A stretch of DNA of 64,000 bases, taken from positions 27,897,782 through 27,961,781 of the forward strand of contig NC_031771.1 of assembly GCF_001522545.3 (NCBI RefSeq), read 5' to 3'. The translations under genes and the position numbers were made by a program. Under the pieces are notes generated by a model. The model worked only from the letters and a program-made list of their open reading frames with translations. It was not told the origin of the DNA and did not search any database. The DNA comes from Parus major (Eukaryota; Chordata; Aves; Passeriformes; Paridae). Of this stretch, positions 25,301 to 35,554 are shown in pieces; position 1 is the stretch's first letter, and every line of letters starts with the position of its first letter.

Positions 25301-27499
25301 TTTTATTTTCATAGTTTGAGTAGTCAAAATGAGACTATTTAAGCAGCTAGCACCTGAATTGCAAATTTTTAAGAGTTTCAACACAGTTCTCTGTTAGAAA
25401 GGAAATCAGGTAACAGCTTGCATTAGCTGATGCACTAGCTAAAAAAGCCAAATCTTTTGTGCTTCTATCTTTTTTCTCCACATACTTTGTTGCATCATCT
25501 GCATTTTTTTTTCTCCTCTTTTGCTGAAAAGAAGCTGTAAGCCTGTTCAACCAGGCACATATAGAGCAAAAACACTTAAGCTCTTTTAAGAGCCAAGAGA
25601 TCTGCAGTTAATGCCCTTGGTGAGTAAAAATTTGGTGCTTCTCCACATGACTCCCATGCTGGCCACAACTGACAGGAGGGTCCCAGGAATGTGAATATCT
25701 ACAAAATCCATAAAAACAAGGCTCAACATCAGTCGTCAGCTCCCCCACCTATTCCTCTGGGGGTAACAATTGTTTTTGACTGAAGACATTTATTTGGCAT
25801 AGGATAAAACCTACAAAATCCAGACTATGCTATTTGGATTTTGTCTGTTTACAGGAGCAACTTTATTCCACTTGATTGTTTCCACTGTTAAGACCCGTTA
25901 GAAAAAGCCATTATTGCCAAACACTGGTGCTTGCATTAATGTAATTCAGGAATTCATGGCTTAAAATACACAACAACATTTAAAAAAAAAGATCTCCACA
26001 AAGATGTAAGATCAAAATTTGCAACTTTTATTCCACATTAGAAAATCACAGGCTTACTAGCCACTTTTGTCAGTCTTTTTCCACACATCCTTGGCCTTCA
26101 GCTGCCATTACCTGTAGCTGTGAAAGGCACCATTAGTTACTTTTTGGTAATTCATTATTAATATCTTCAATCAGATTTTACCACACCTTTTGCTTGGATG
26201 TCCCCAATGGCCAGGGGCAGCTGCTCTGCCTGGCAGGACCCGAGATGCAGCACCCAGCAGGAGAACCACACCCTTCACTGCTCCTCTCAGCTGGTGCCTT
26301 TCCCCCTCCTGTAGGAGAAATGAGCCTGTCCAGAATCTTTCAGCCAGGGAGGAGGTGGTGTGCCAAAACTCCTGAAGAATGTCTGAAGAAAGGTGGAAAA
26401 ATGAAGTCCTGGCAGAGGTAGAGAAAAGACAAAGCCTGAGCATGGAGCTGAGGGGGAGGCACAGAGCTCAATGATGCTTGGCAAGAGGGTGGCAAACAGA
26501 AGCGGTGCTGATTTTGGGACAGAGGAGAGACAGCCCTGTGAAGGGGACACAAGGAGCAAAGGGGTAAGGAGCTCAGACACAGGTCCATAGCAAGCAGTTG
26601 GGAAGGAAACTGGTTCAAGAAATTGGCAAGGAAGAAAGTGAGCCAGAGGGGAGCAATAGAAAAAATCTACTTGTGATATTTGGAAAACATTACTCTCCCT
26701 ATCACACATGGTTCCAGAAACTCCCCATTCCTCTGCTGCCACCAAATACCTACTCCAAAATTCATGACCAGCCTTCTTCTCCTAGCAAGTCTACAGAGAG
26801 GTTGAGACCTCCTGCTTTTCCTACAGCAGAATATTCTGTAATGTAATTATAGTTTTTTTTTCATTCTTCTGCTGAACTATGATGCCAGAGGCATGATTTC
26901 TCTGTTTAGCTTGACTTGCTGTTCAAAACCTCTTAAAATTAAAAAAAAAAGGGATAACGTTAATGCAAAACATCCCCGACATCCCTTCAAAACACTTCTG
27001 GTCAAAACTCAAGTAAGCCAGGTCTCTTGTGTGATCATAATCATTCTGTATACTGATACATGGTTAATAAATATTCAGACTGGACAATTATATATAATTA
27101 CCAGATTTTTTTTCTTACTAAGTTGGAGTTTGAGGGTGGGGACAAAATAAGAAGCCACCTGAGTGTTTTCCAGAACTGGCATCAGAAAGTCATACCAACT
27201 TGCAAAAACCCCAAATTTTCATCAGAATCTGTTTTCACTATGGAAACAATAACATATGATGTTATTTCAGTCTGATGGCTTCATATCCACACAATTTTTA
27301 ACATTTTGAATACTTATACAAATAGCATCACATTAATTCCTTTCCTTTTTCTTCTTACAGATTTACAGTAATGCAGAATTAATAAAGCAAGTGGAAGTCT
27401 TGGCAACAGAAGACTTTTGTTTTCAGAGCTGACTTTCAAAATGGTAAGGAGAAAATCACCATCCTAACTTTTCCCATTAAATTGTATATTGACAAGTAC
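22371..27499. other. Intergenic, between CR1 copy and PDGFC 3' end
   Basis: Contains a TTGTTA-type simple region at 22.62-22.68 kb, a partly repeated gtctgagtgatg / gactgagtgatg segment at 22.78-22.83 kb, and a GC-richer patch at 26.19-26.55 kb with open frames on both strands. None of these frames is recognisable. No further PDGFC exon is expected here because the stop codon lies in exon 6. Confidence 0.7.
23305..23415 (+). mobile_element. Possible old LINE 3' tail (L3/CR1-like)
   Basis: The stretch gaatgctgaactagatgagc followed by acttggtctaaagcaacaca and ttttcttattcat resembles the conserved 3' end of ancient CR1/L3-type LINEs, in which an actagatgg-type motif is followed by ttggtctgatccagca and cttatgttc. 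The match is short and decayed, and the upstream part cannot be followed. Confidence 0.4.
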
Positions 27500-27522
27500 A
27501 AATATGCAACCACACTGAAACA

Positions 27523-27556
27523 TTTATTCTCCAAAAATTAGCATTATTACTTTATT
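27523..27556 (-). terminator. Tandem AATAAA polyadenylation signals, candidate PDGFC mRNA end
   Basis: On the minus strand two canonical AATAAA hexamers occur at 27556-27551 and 27528-27523, followed by a GU-containing stretch (cagtgtggttg) about 10 bases further on. That is the arrangement expected of a cleavage and polyadenylation site. The hexamers are seen directly; their use is inferred. Confidence 0.5.
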
Positions 27557-28260
27557 TTGTGATTCATTACAATCTGAAAAACCAATAGTCAAAAAAAAAA
27601 ATAAACTAGGCATAATGTTAAAGCATTTTACAAGCAAAATACTTTACTGTTTCAGTTTCAATTTGCATAGGGTGGGATAAGTGTATTGGTTAAAGAATAT
27701 AACATACAAAAGAAGGATACCATAGAGTTCATCAAACTGCACTGCAGGGTGTTACGTTCCTGTGAGTGAACAGTACTTAAACAGCTATTTCTGTCCGTGG
27801 AAAACCATACACTTCACCATTGACAAGGCTGCCTTCCCATGACCATGATGCATCATGATGGCTGCAAGCCACTGGTTTCTTTTCTTACACTGTAGGTCAT
27901 TCTCCTTTAAAGAAATTAAAGAGTTTAACAAGCCAGAATGCATCTATCTATGCTCATTTCTTTTCTACCTGAACAAAGGCCAGTATGGAGAGAGGGAATT
28001 TTTAAAGTCAGCTTCTGAAACTGATTATAGTTACCTCTGTCTCTCATAGTTTTAGTCTCATGGAGCTAGCAAGCTTAGAGTTTCATCCACACATCTCTGT
28101 CTACTATTACTGTGCATCCAGGTAAAAAACTGTACTTTTCACTTTGTAGAAACAAACTGCAAAGAAATCACGCTTCTTTCCCACTGTAACCTCTGTTCCT
28201 CCAACTGTACCTGGCTTTAAACTCTCACAAAACTAAAAAATAGTTGATCTAGGTTGTAAT

Positions 28261-28279
28261 AAAAAAAAAAAAAAAAAAA
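28261..28279. repeat. A19 homopolymer
   Basis: Nineteen A on the plus strand fall inside the predicted PDGFC 3'UTR, so the mRNA would carry a U19 tract. Confidence 0.97.
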
Positions 28280-28464
28280 GAATATTAAATACCTTTGGTA
28301 AAAATAGATATATTTAACAAGTTTAGAAAAGCAAATAGTTATATTGTCAAAAGGAGAGTATAAAAATGTACACAATAAAAATAACAAACACACAAAAAAA
28401 ATCATCAGCCATAGTAGTAAGAATAAAGGCGCTGTTCTTTTCAATGTTTGCTTCTTTAGCTCAC

Positions 28465-28470
28465 TTTATT
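28465..28470 (-). terminator. Possible proximal polyadenylation signal
   Basis: A canonical AATAAA on the minus strand (context ggacAATAAAgtgag) lies about 590 bases after the stop codon. Use of this site would give a short 3'UTR that lacks the U19 tract. Confidence 0.3.
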
Positions 28471-29058
28471 GTCCAGTCTTCCTTCTAAAAGGCAGGAGCT
28501 TTACTAGAGCATATGGAAAAATCCAGTCCTTCCTACCAGCATTAGACAAATTAAATTTAATTCAGAAAAAGACAGTCTGTTTTAACCCAAGTTTATACAA
28601 CAGAGAACACTTTGATTTAGAGTACGTAGGAGTAGTTGAACACAGAAAGATTTCAGGTGTTTTCAACCAGAGGCCAGATGTACTTGAGCTGTAGAAATGA
28701 GACAGCCAGCAGGATCAAGTCTCCATGATGTCAGCCTTCTAAATCTATTATTTACTCCTAAATTATAAATCCATGTATTGCCAAGAAAATTGTGGGGAAC
28801 AACAACAATACATATATTTTAAATCCCTCATTGATGCCTTTCTCCCATCCTTTCACTGGGCCTCCAAACAGAGCTGTCACACAACATATAATCCCAGTTT
28901 GGCTTCTCCTCTTTTTAGAGCTCACTGTAAATCTTCAAGATGGAAGATCCCCAAAGCAAACAACTGAGATTACAGAAGGAGATAATGCACAAGCCCCATA
29001 ATAGAATCAGCCATTGATTGAATGTGCTTTGAAAGAAAACAGCACAAATAAATCATGT

Positions 29059-29175
29059 TTATCCTTCAGTATTCCCTTTGCACACACAGTCACACTCCTC
29101 GTGGTGTTCCAAGGGTACATCTGTCAATGATTTATGCAATCCTCGGACACCAATCCTTGGCTTCAGCTGAAGAAC
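29059..29175 (-). CDS. PDGFC: PDGFC exon 6: C-terminal end and stop codon
   Basis: The coding part of the last exon encodes 38 residues and a TAA stop (bases 29059-29061). It runs from VLQLKPRIGVRGLHKSL to HHEECDCVCKGNTEG. It closes the cystine knot: the cysteines of ECDCVC correspond to human C335, C337 and C339, two of which pair with exon 5 cysteines. The exon is too short to stand out as an open frame and was found by searching the minus strand for the conserved end of the family. The acceptor tract is tctttctccttcag. A second CAG lies nine bases into the exon, so two in-frame acceptors are possible. The C-terminal tail (KGNTEG) resembles the human tail (RGSTGG) but is not identical. Confidence 0.96.
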   Translation of the reverse strand, partial: VLQLKPRIGVRGLHKSLTDVPLEHHEECDCVCKGNTEG

Positions 29176-29807
29176 CTGAAGGAGAAAGACCCAAGCATCA
29201 AGAAACCAGTGTTTCATCACGTACCTATACTACGAGGTAAATTGCACTGGAAACCCGCTGCATTACAGGAAGCATATTAAAACTGAATTTCTTCATTAAT
29301 TCCACCCACTCGTTACTATTTTTGCTTTTACCTCAAGCCATTTACAGAATTGATTAAATTATGTTGAACATGATTAAATCATGTTGTTTTACCAAAGAAG
29401 AATCTTGCAGTTTCAGATTTCCACCTAATTTTATTTAAGAGCAAACAGTAGAGTTAACCCAATTAGATAATTCTATAACAAATAATTTTAGCTATCAATT
29501 TATAGCAATGGAAATGAACAAACATTTCTTTCTTCATAAAGTTGATATCTACCACAAGAGAAAGAAGAACAAAAGATATGGTTGTGATGTGTCTGAACCG
29601 CACCAGTCAATATCTCAGAAACTAATTAATAGTTGCACAGGAAAGTATATTAACAAGGAACTTTTTTAAATGCAATACCTAATTAAAATGCTAAATAAAG
29701 GTGCAATACATAAAATATTAATATTGGTGCATTCATTTTATTATAAAATAAACACCTTAATTGGCTTCCAGTATTTCCAAACATGCAAATGTAAAGCCAG
29801 TGCATAC
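29176..29807 (-). other. PDGFC: PDGFC intron 5 (632 bp)
   Basis: This short intron is bounded by a minus-strand donor gtatgc below 29808 and acceptor tctccttcag above 29175. It is AT-rich, and I see no repeat, conserved frame or RNA gene in it. Confidence 0.93.
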
Positions 29808-30025
29808 CTCGTGGTATTTTTTGGTGACTTTTGTTGGCACACATTGGCACTCATTGCAGCTCTGCTGACAACAGGCACAGTTTCCACCACAACGTTTCAC
29901 CAGCAGACACAGGGGCCAGAAGATGGTGTCTGTCCTCTTCAGCTCCTCCCTCAGCGACACCGAGAAGTTGCGCGGGGTGCAACTGTAGAGCCGCGCCTCC
30001 TCCTTCAGGAGGTTCAGATCCACCA
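29808..30025 (-). CDS. PDGFC: PDGFC exon 5: core of the PDGF/VEGF cystine-knot domain
   Basis: This 218-base exon completes the split valine codon and encodes 73 residues, from VVDLNLLKEEARLYSCTPRN to CVPTKVTKKYHE. It carries most of the receptor-binding growth factor domain. The PDGF signature appears as PLCLLVKRCGGNCACC, with the three-residue NCA insertion between GG and CC that marks PDGF-C and PDGF-D. Nine cysteines are present at exon-encoded positions 16, 40, 46, 50, 52, 53, 57, 60 and 62. These correspond to human C250, C274, C280, C284, C286, C287, C291, C294 and C296, which include both interchain cysteines. An NFS sequon is visible after TPR. One change at a notable place is WPLC where human has WPGC. 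The acceptor is ctctttgcag and the donor is gtatgc. Confidence 0.98.
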
Positions 30026-33000
30026 CTGCAAAGAGATGGAGAGAACGGCGCCTTCCTGATTTGCAATCCGAGTTCATTTGTGGCAAATCAACTTCAGCCG
30101 TGCAGAACCCATGGGGGAAGGTTCACTTTTGTGCAGGAGCAGCACAAAAGTATAATACTGCTGTTCCATGAATACCATGAAACTTAAATGGAGCGATCCC
30201 TGCATAGTGATATTCACCGACTATTTTGTAACTCTGGCAAAGTTGATTCCAATTAAAGCAAGATTTGGTTACTCTCTTCAAGTACATGCTTTATCAAATC
30301 AACCCTGATGCAAGTCACTTTGTTCACAGTAATACTCTGACCTCCAGTGTTGCTACTCTACAGTCATTTTGGATTGGAGAAACACGCACAGAGCAATTAA
30401 GACTCCTACAAAATTTCAAAGACATTTTTAATTCACTTGCAATAAAGCATTCAAACTTCTTCCTTGTTAAAATTTCAACTATTGCTTCTTTGCTAGGGCA
30501 TTGTAATTATAAGAAAGATTGCAACTATTCATATCTAAGCAGAGGTCATTTTTAAGGAGTAAGAACTTCAAGAAGTTGTAATCATCAGGGAATTCTGCAC
30601 AGAATAAATAAGTGCACAAGACTGTGTATCTATATAACTATTTTCTCCTCCTTCTTCATAGCAGCATATATATGAATTTCTGTTGTTTCTCTAGGTTTCC
30701 TTTTCTCCTGATGTGTCTTAAATAAAAGTTCCTCAAGTGCAAGTTGAAGATATTAATATTTGGCGCCAGTTTCCCTATAAACTGGTTCCACTGTATTGTA
30801 CTATAATTTCACTATGCTAATAGTTGAACAGCAAGTTCATGAAGATATCTGAAAGAGGAAAAACTCCTTTATGTTCATCTTAGCTGCATAGTCAAGAGCT
30901 AATAAGCTTTGAAAGAAGCAGTTAAAACTGGGAAAAAAAAATTATTAAGACTGGGAAAAAAGAGTGAGAAGCAACGTAAATTACATTTACGTAAATTACA
31001 TTACAGAAAAGTCAGACTATAATGATCATGATCTAGGATCTTTTGTCTGAACTGTTTTTCTCCACACCTACCATTAAGGAACAGACGTGATGTCTAATTC
31101 ACAGGGATACTACTCTCTCTAGTAAGAAACAAAAAGATAAAGAGGGAAAAAAAACCCCTGTGATAATGTGGCTGTTGGAATGAGTGAAATAGAGGCCCTG
31201 AATAAAGTGGAAAAAAACTTTTAACCAATTGGTTTTAAGCTAAATCAAGAAAAAAATATGGGGGAAAAAAATCCCAGTGCACTTATATTGCTTAAAGAAA
31301 TACTTTATTGTTATCCATTCATAAATAAAAAGATATACAATATAGCTAAAATAAGTTTATGATCTGAATCATCCTCTAGAGAAATACCTTTTTTTCCCTC
31401 TCTAATATGTAAAAAGCCTGGAAAGGTCATCCAGGAGAACTTCAGCCTATTAAGGCAAGATAATGCCCCTTAATTCTATCTAAACACATAAGACATAAAA
31501 AAATTTAGAAGCTCATTTCATTAGCGGAAATGCTCACTTGTACTCTCCCAGGAGCAGATCTTTGGGAAGGAATTTCAATCCATGTTCCTTCAAACATTTC
31601 TTTTGCAGGCCATATCTGTGTACTGGCATCCATAAGTAAGGATTTATTGTTGTGAAAGGTCAGTTAAACACACTGAAGCCTTTTCTTTGCTTGCACTCAC
31701 AGCGAATGCCAAGCTGGGGCACTTCATTCCATCACTATCGGCTTAACACAGGCTCCTAAATAAACAAACTGAATTTTAAGAGGGAGGAGTGTGTAATAAC
31801 TCCAATAAAGTTACTGATAGGACACCAGCCTGCCTCCCACATTGCAAGAGCATTCCTTGGAGAAAGCTGAGAAGGGAGCAGAGGAAAAGAGAGACAAAAC
31901 TTCCAGGGGAGAGATTCACTGTGAGAAATCAGAAATTATTTAAGCTGTTCTGATCAGCTAATAGCTCTAGGCTGAGTCACTTAAAAGGTGGATGTGTCCA
32001 CCTCCATTAATCAAGGACTGTGGACAGGAATGGAGTACTTCTTCCTTCTGTTACGTTTTCAAACATATCATAAGTGAGCTGTCTGAATGAGGATAAAATG
32101 CCTGAAGCACACAGTGAGAAGTGCTAGTTCTGCTAATACTTTCTGCTGGAAGATTGTTTCTGCAGAGACTGATATACTTGTTCCAGCAAATTTGAAGGAG
32201 CTAAGCTTATGTGCTGTTCAGCCCTTCAGCATGAGATATTGAAGGTGGAAACTGGGCACTGACACCTCTTCCAGCAGGCCCACGGAACAGTGGGAGAGAT
32301 TCTTGTGTGGTGATGTCCTTCTCCATTGCCTCCTGCCTTCAGGCAGCAGCAGAAGAATGCATCAATTTCCATACCTACAGCTAGGTGTAGTTATAGAGAA
32401 AAGGGCAGTGCACTAAAATAAGCAGCATGTTACACATTTTGTCACAAAAAAGGAATTAATTTGATCTCAACCCCCCAGACCTGCAGACATTAATTTTAAA
32501 AGGGTTCTGTTGGAGAACACACAGTCAGCTCTTAGGAGATACCTTTCAGTGTGCTATACTTTTACAGCAGGCTTCAGGAGAGATGAACAAATGTCATGTT
32601 TGATTTCCATGCTTTAAAATGTACTTAGGTATATTGCTATGATACCTCACAATGAACCCTTGCCCTACCTTATGTAATTCAATTTCATTAAAAGGTCTGT
32701 GGCAAATTTATCTAGTGCTTATATAATCACTTCTTTGAAGTGTGTGAATGAAGCTGTTATTTTTTCAAAGAGTAGCTGTCTGTTCAAAATTTATTTTAAC
32801 ACACTGTGGGCATGAAGCTAGATGAGAGAATGTATATATTCCCTTAAAAGTGTTTACTTAACCACAATAAAAGGTTATGTGGATTTCCCAAGTGCACTGA
32901 GTTACAGTACCTGTTATAATGTGAACATTTAAACACTCCTTCAACTTGGCTTCCACTCATGTATCATGTTTGACACAACAGTCAAGGTTCTTTTGTCTAG

Positions 33001-35346
33001 CACTAGCTCCAGAGAACTGAAAGGCTCTGCAGTAGCACAGAAATGGGAAACACTAAAATAAAAATAAGTGAAGGAGAAAAAATGTAGACGCAGGTAGGCC
33101 TACAGTAAAGTGTATTTCAAGACACTGGCACACACAACTGAACTAATCCATGTTCACAGCAGCCTGAAATTAATTGCGTTATGCAACGGGCAATGCAATT
33201 TTCTGGCATCTTCTGGATGTGTATAGAGTACCACAGGGAAACTTCCTCCCCAGAACATTTTTCCAGCTGGATACCGCTCTCAAAGTCAATGAAACAAATT
33301 AAATTCTGGTTGGGGCACTTGTGTGTGAGCACAGATAGCAGCAGAACAGTTTTCATTCCTAAGCACTTTGGAGATGTTCCTGGGAATGTAAGTTTCTTAC
33401 TGGCTTCTGCAATAGGAGCTGTAACAAAGTCTCAGGCAAGAAGTGGGGTATAAAAAAAAAAAGTCACATAACTGTACAAAAACCACAACTGCTAAGGACT
33501 ATGCTTTGATTTTTTTTTTCTATCATTTAGAATATATTTTTTCCTCCTTAAGGAGATTTCAGAATATGATCTAATGATTATAACATATATTTCAGTGGGA
33601 AGGGATGGGATAATTTTCTTTGCACAGCAAAATATATTTTATTTTTAAGCATGTTTAATAGTATAAAGGAATTTAGGACTATATTTAGACATCAAAGCTT
33701 CTGAACTTGGTGTTTCTCCTTTCCTGACTAGAAGTTTTTGGAAACATTTCATCCAGAGAAAACATCAGAGAAAGAAGTTCTCTGGAATTTAGGTTGTCTA
33801 AATATAGTCTTTTTATACAAATTATGACGTAGGAGTACAGGACATTTATCTACATAAAGTGAGATACAGTTTTAGTAACTTGTTTATGAAAACAGGACAG
33901 TAATTTAGCTTTTACACTGAAACACTGCAAAAATGAAACTGATCAAAAAGTTTGAACAAAACCAAAAATTTTAGGATAGGCACTTCTGACAAACGTTTCT
34001 TAAAAAGGTTTCAAAAGACAGCAAACATGCTGCTTGAGAGAGTAACATGGGAAAAAAAAAAAAAAAAAAAGGATGAAAACAGTTTTGCTTTTCCTTCCTA
34101 TTGAATAGTTGTATGTCATTTCAACTGGACATATTTTCCACCTCAGGCTATTATATTACAGACTCAGTAATACAGTCTGAGGGTGGTCTCTAAGTTAAAT
34201 GTAGCAATACCATGATATGTTTATTCAGTGAAAAAAATCTATTTCAGCATCTAATTAGAAGTCTTTAAAAGATTTACTCTGATAGTTTCTTTCTAAGATG
34301 AGTCTTGCAGGGAATTTCTTTTGTCTATGTTGGTGTTATCCAGCACCTGCATTTTGTTTTTCTACCACTTACAGTGTGCTTATGGCATGCATTTGGCAAA
34401 TACTAAATCTCTTTAATTAAGGAAGTGTTAAATGACTATTTGAGAGCTTTTAAAGATATTTCCTCCTCTTTGGCTTATAATTTAGCTTCTCTATGCACAG
34501 CCACAGCAACGTGATAGGGTACAAAGGTTGATTTCTGGGCTCTGATCTAAGAATTAACTGTCAAACCTTTAAATTTGAGCAATGAAAGGCTCTACTTCCT
34601 CCCTTTTCTTGCTGATCAGACGATAACCTTTTAGTTTACATTCACCAACGGAGAAGTCTGTTCAGTTATGCTCATATGTTTTCCTTTCCATGCTGTATGG
34701 TGGGCAAGGAAGGCGGTATTGCCTTCACACTATCCATCCACGTGTTATCCATAAACATGAAATAAGTGGGTAGCATCTGGATGGGATGTGGCAGGAAATT
34801 CATGAGTGTCAGATGGAGAAGGAAGAAAATGAGTTGCTGTTCAATAGATCTACAAATTTTGAAAACACAATCTACTTAACTTCTGATGAAGTTGACAACT
34901 GCATGATAACCCAGCCATGTATACATGGTATTTCCTAAGCTGTCATCAAACAGAAACGTTTGGGTAATTGCTCTCAATTCATTTCATGTAGAGACTGGAA
35001 AAATTCTAGGGAAATAAACAATCATTCACATGATACAGTAAGACATTACCTACCTACCTCAAATAAAAATAAAGTTTTTGCCCTCCAAAATAAAATAAAC
35101 CCACAAATTTAAAATATTACCCCATCAAGATTTGCTGACCTATCCTGCTAAATTCCTTTACATTTGGAGTTTAGCTATTGTCCTTTTTCAAATACTGCAA
35201 TGGTGAGACAGCTAACAACCACGGTATCTGCTCTCTCTTCGTATTCCTTTCTTGAAACCAAAAATCATGGTGAAGAACATTCTAAACCCTTTGTCAAGAA
35301 ATCATACCCATAGAAAGCTGCAAGGCCAGAGAGAAGAGTAAATTAC
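30026..35346 (-). other. PDGFC: PDGFC intron 4 (about 5.3 kb)
   Basis: The intron runs from donor gtaatt at exon 4 to acceptor ctctttgcag at exon 5. It contains a run of 19 A at 34052-34070, a doubled segment near 30976-31004 (cgtaaattacat twice), and a weak CR1-like line near 31.41 kb (cctggaaaggtcatccagg). Frames on both strands at 33.1-33.45 kb overlap each other and look like chance. No recognisable gene is embedded. Confidence 0.93.
34052..34070. repeat. A19 homopolymer
   Basis: Nineteen A in intron 4, flanked by acatggg and ggatg. No retroposed body is recognisable upstream. Confidence 0.97.
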
Positions 35347-35554
35347 CTCTTGACTTCCTTCCATGAATGTATGCTTTCCCAAGAAGCTGCCACGTTGGCC
35401 TGTACAAATCTTCCAAATCCAGTTGCCACCGATCTGGTTCAAGATAGCGGATAAGGTCTTCCACAGTGCTAAATCCAGCAACGGCGTTGTTTAATACATC
35501 CAAGGGCAAGGCTGATGGGGGTAGCAGTGATGGGCTGGGGGCTTCTGTGTGGTG
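35347..35554 (-). CDS. PDGFC: PDGFC exon 4: hinge region and RKSR activation site
   Basis: This 208-base exon encodes 69 residues plus one base, from HHTEAPSPSLLPPSALPLD through STVEDLIRYLEPDRWQLDLE to HGRKSR. It is the linker between the CUB and growth factor domains. The start is proline/serine-rich. The middle holds the conserved LEDLYRPTWQLLGKA stretch that opens the core domain. The end is the basic RKSR motif, which in the human protein is cut by tPA or plasmin to release active growth factor. The arginine codon AGA is followed by a single G that is completed by exon 5 as valine. The acceptor is gattgcag and the donor is gtaatt, a slightly non-consensus but valid site. The first two residues (HH) differ from the human QF; the rest aligns without gaps. 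Confidence 0.97.

Larger units (their letters stand above)
27500..29058 (-). other. PDGFC: Probable PDGFC 3' untranslated region
   Basis: Directly after the TAA stop the minus strand has no further conserved coding frame and is AU-rich. Candidate AATAAA signals (TTTATT on the plus strand) are at 28465-28470, 27551-27556 and 27523-27528. The last two are 28 bases apart and would give a 3'UTR of about 1.5 kb, close to the size I expect for this gene. A run of 19 A on the plus strand at 28261-28279 would be a U19 tract in the mRNA. The true end is an inference, since a shorter form ending near 28.4 kb or a longer one cannot be excluded without transcript data. Confidence 0.6.

Noticed and set aside
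26171..26745. Overlapping frames of 75-152 codons on both strands
   Set aside because: Reduced stop frequency follows from local GC-richness; the frames are mutually overlapping and match no known family.
27343..27362. Splice-acceptor-like tract (ctttttcttcttacag) on the plus strand
   Set aside because: No recognisable exon follows and the strand is opposite to PDGFC; pyrimidine-AG tracts like this are common by chance.
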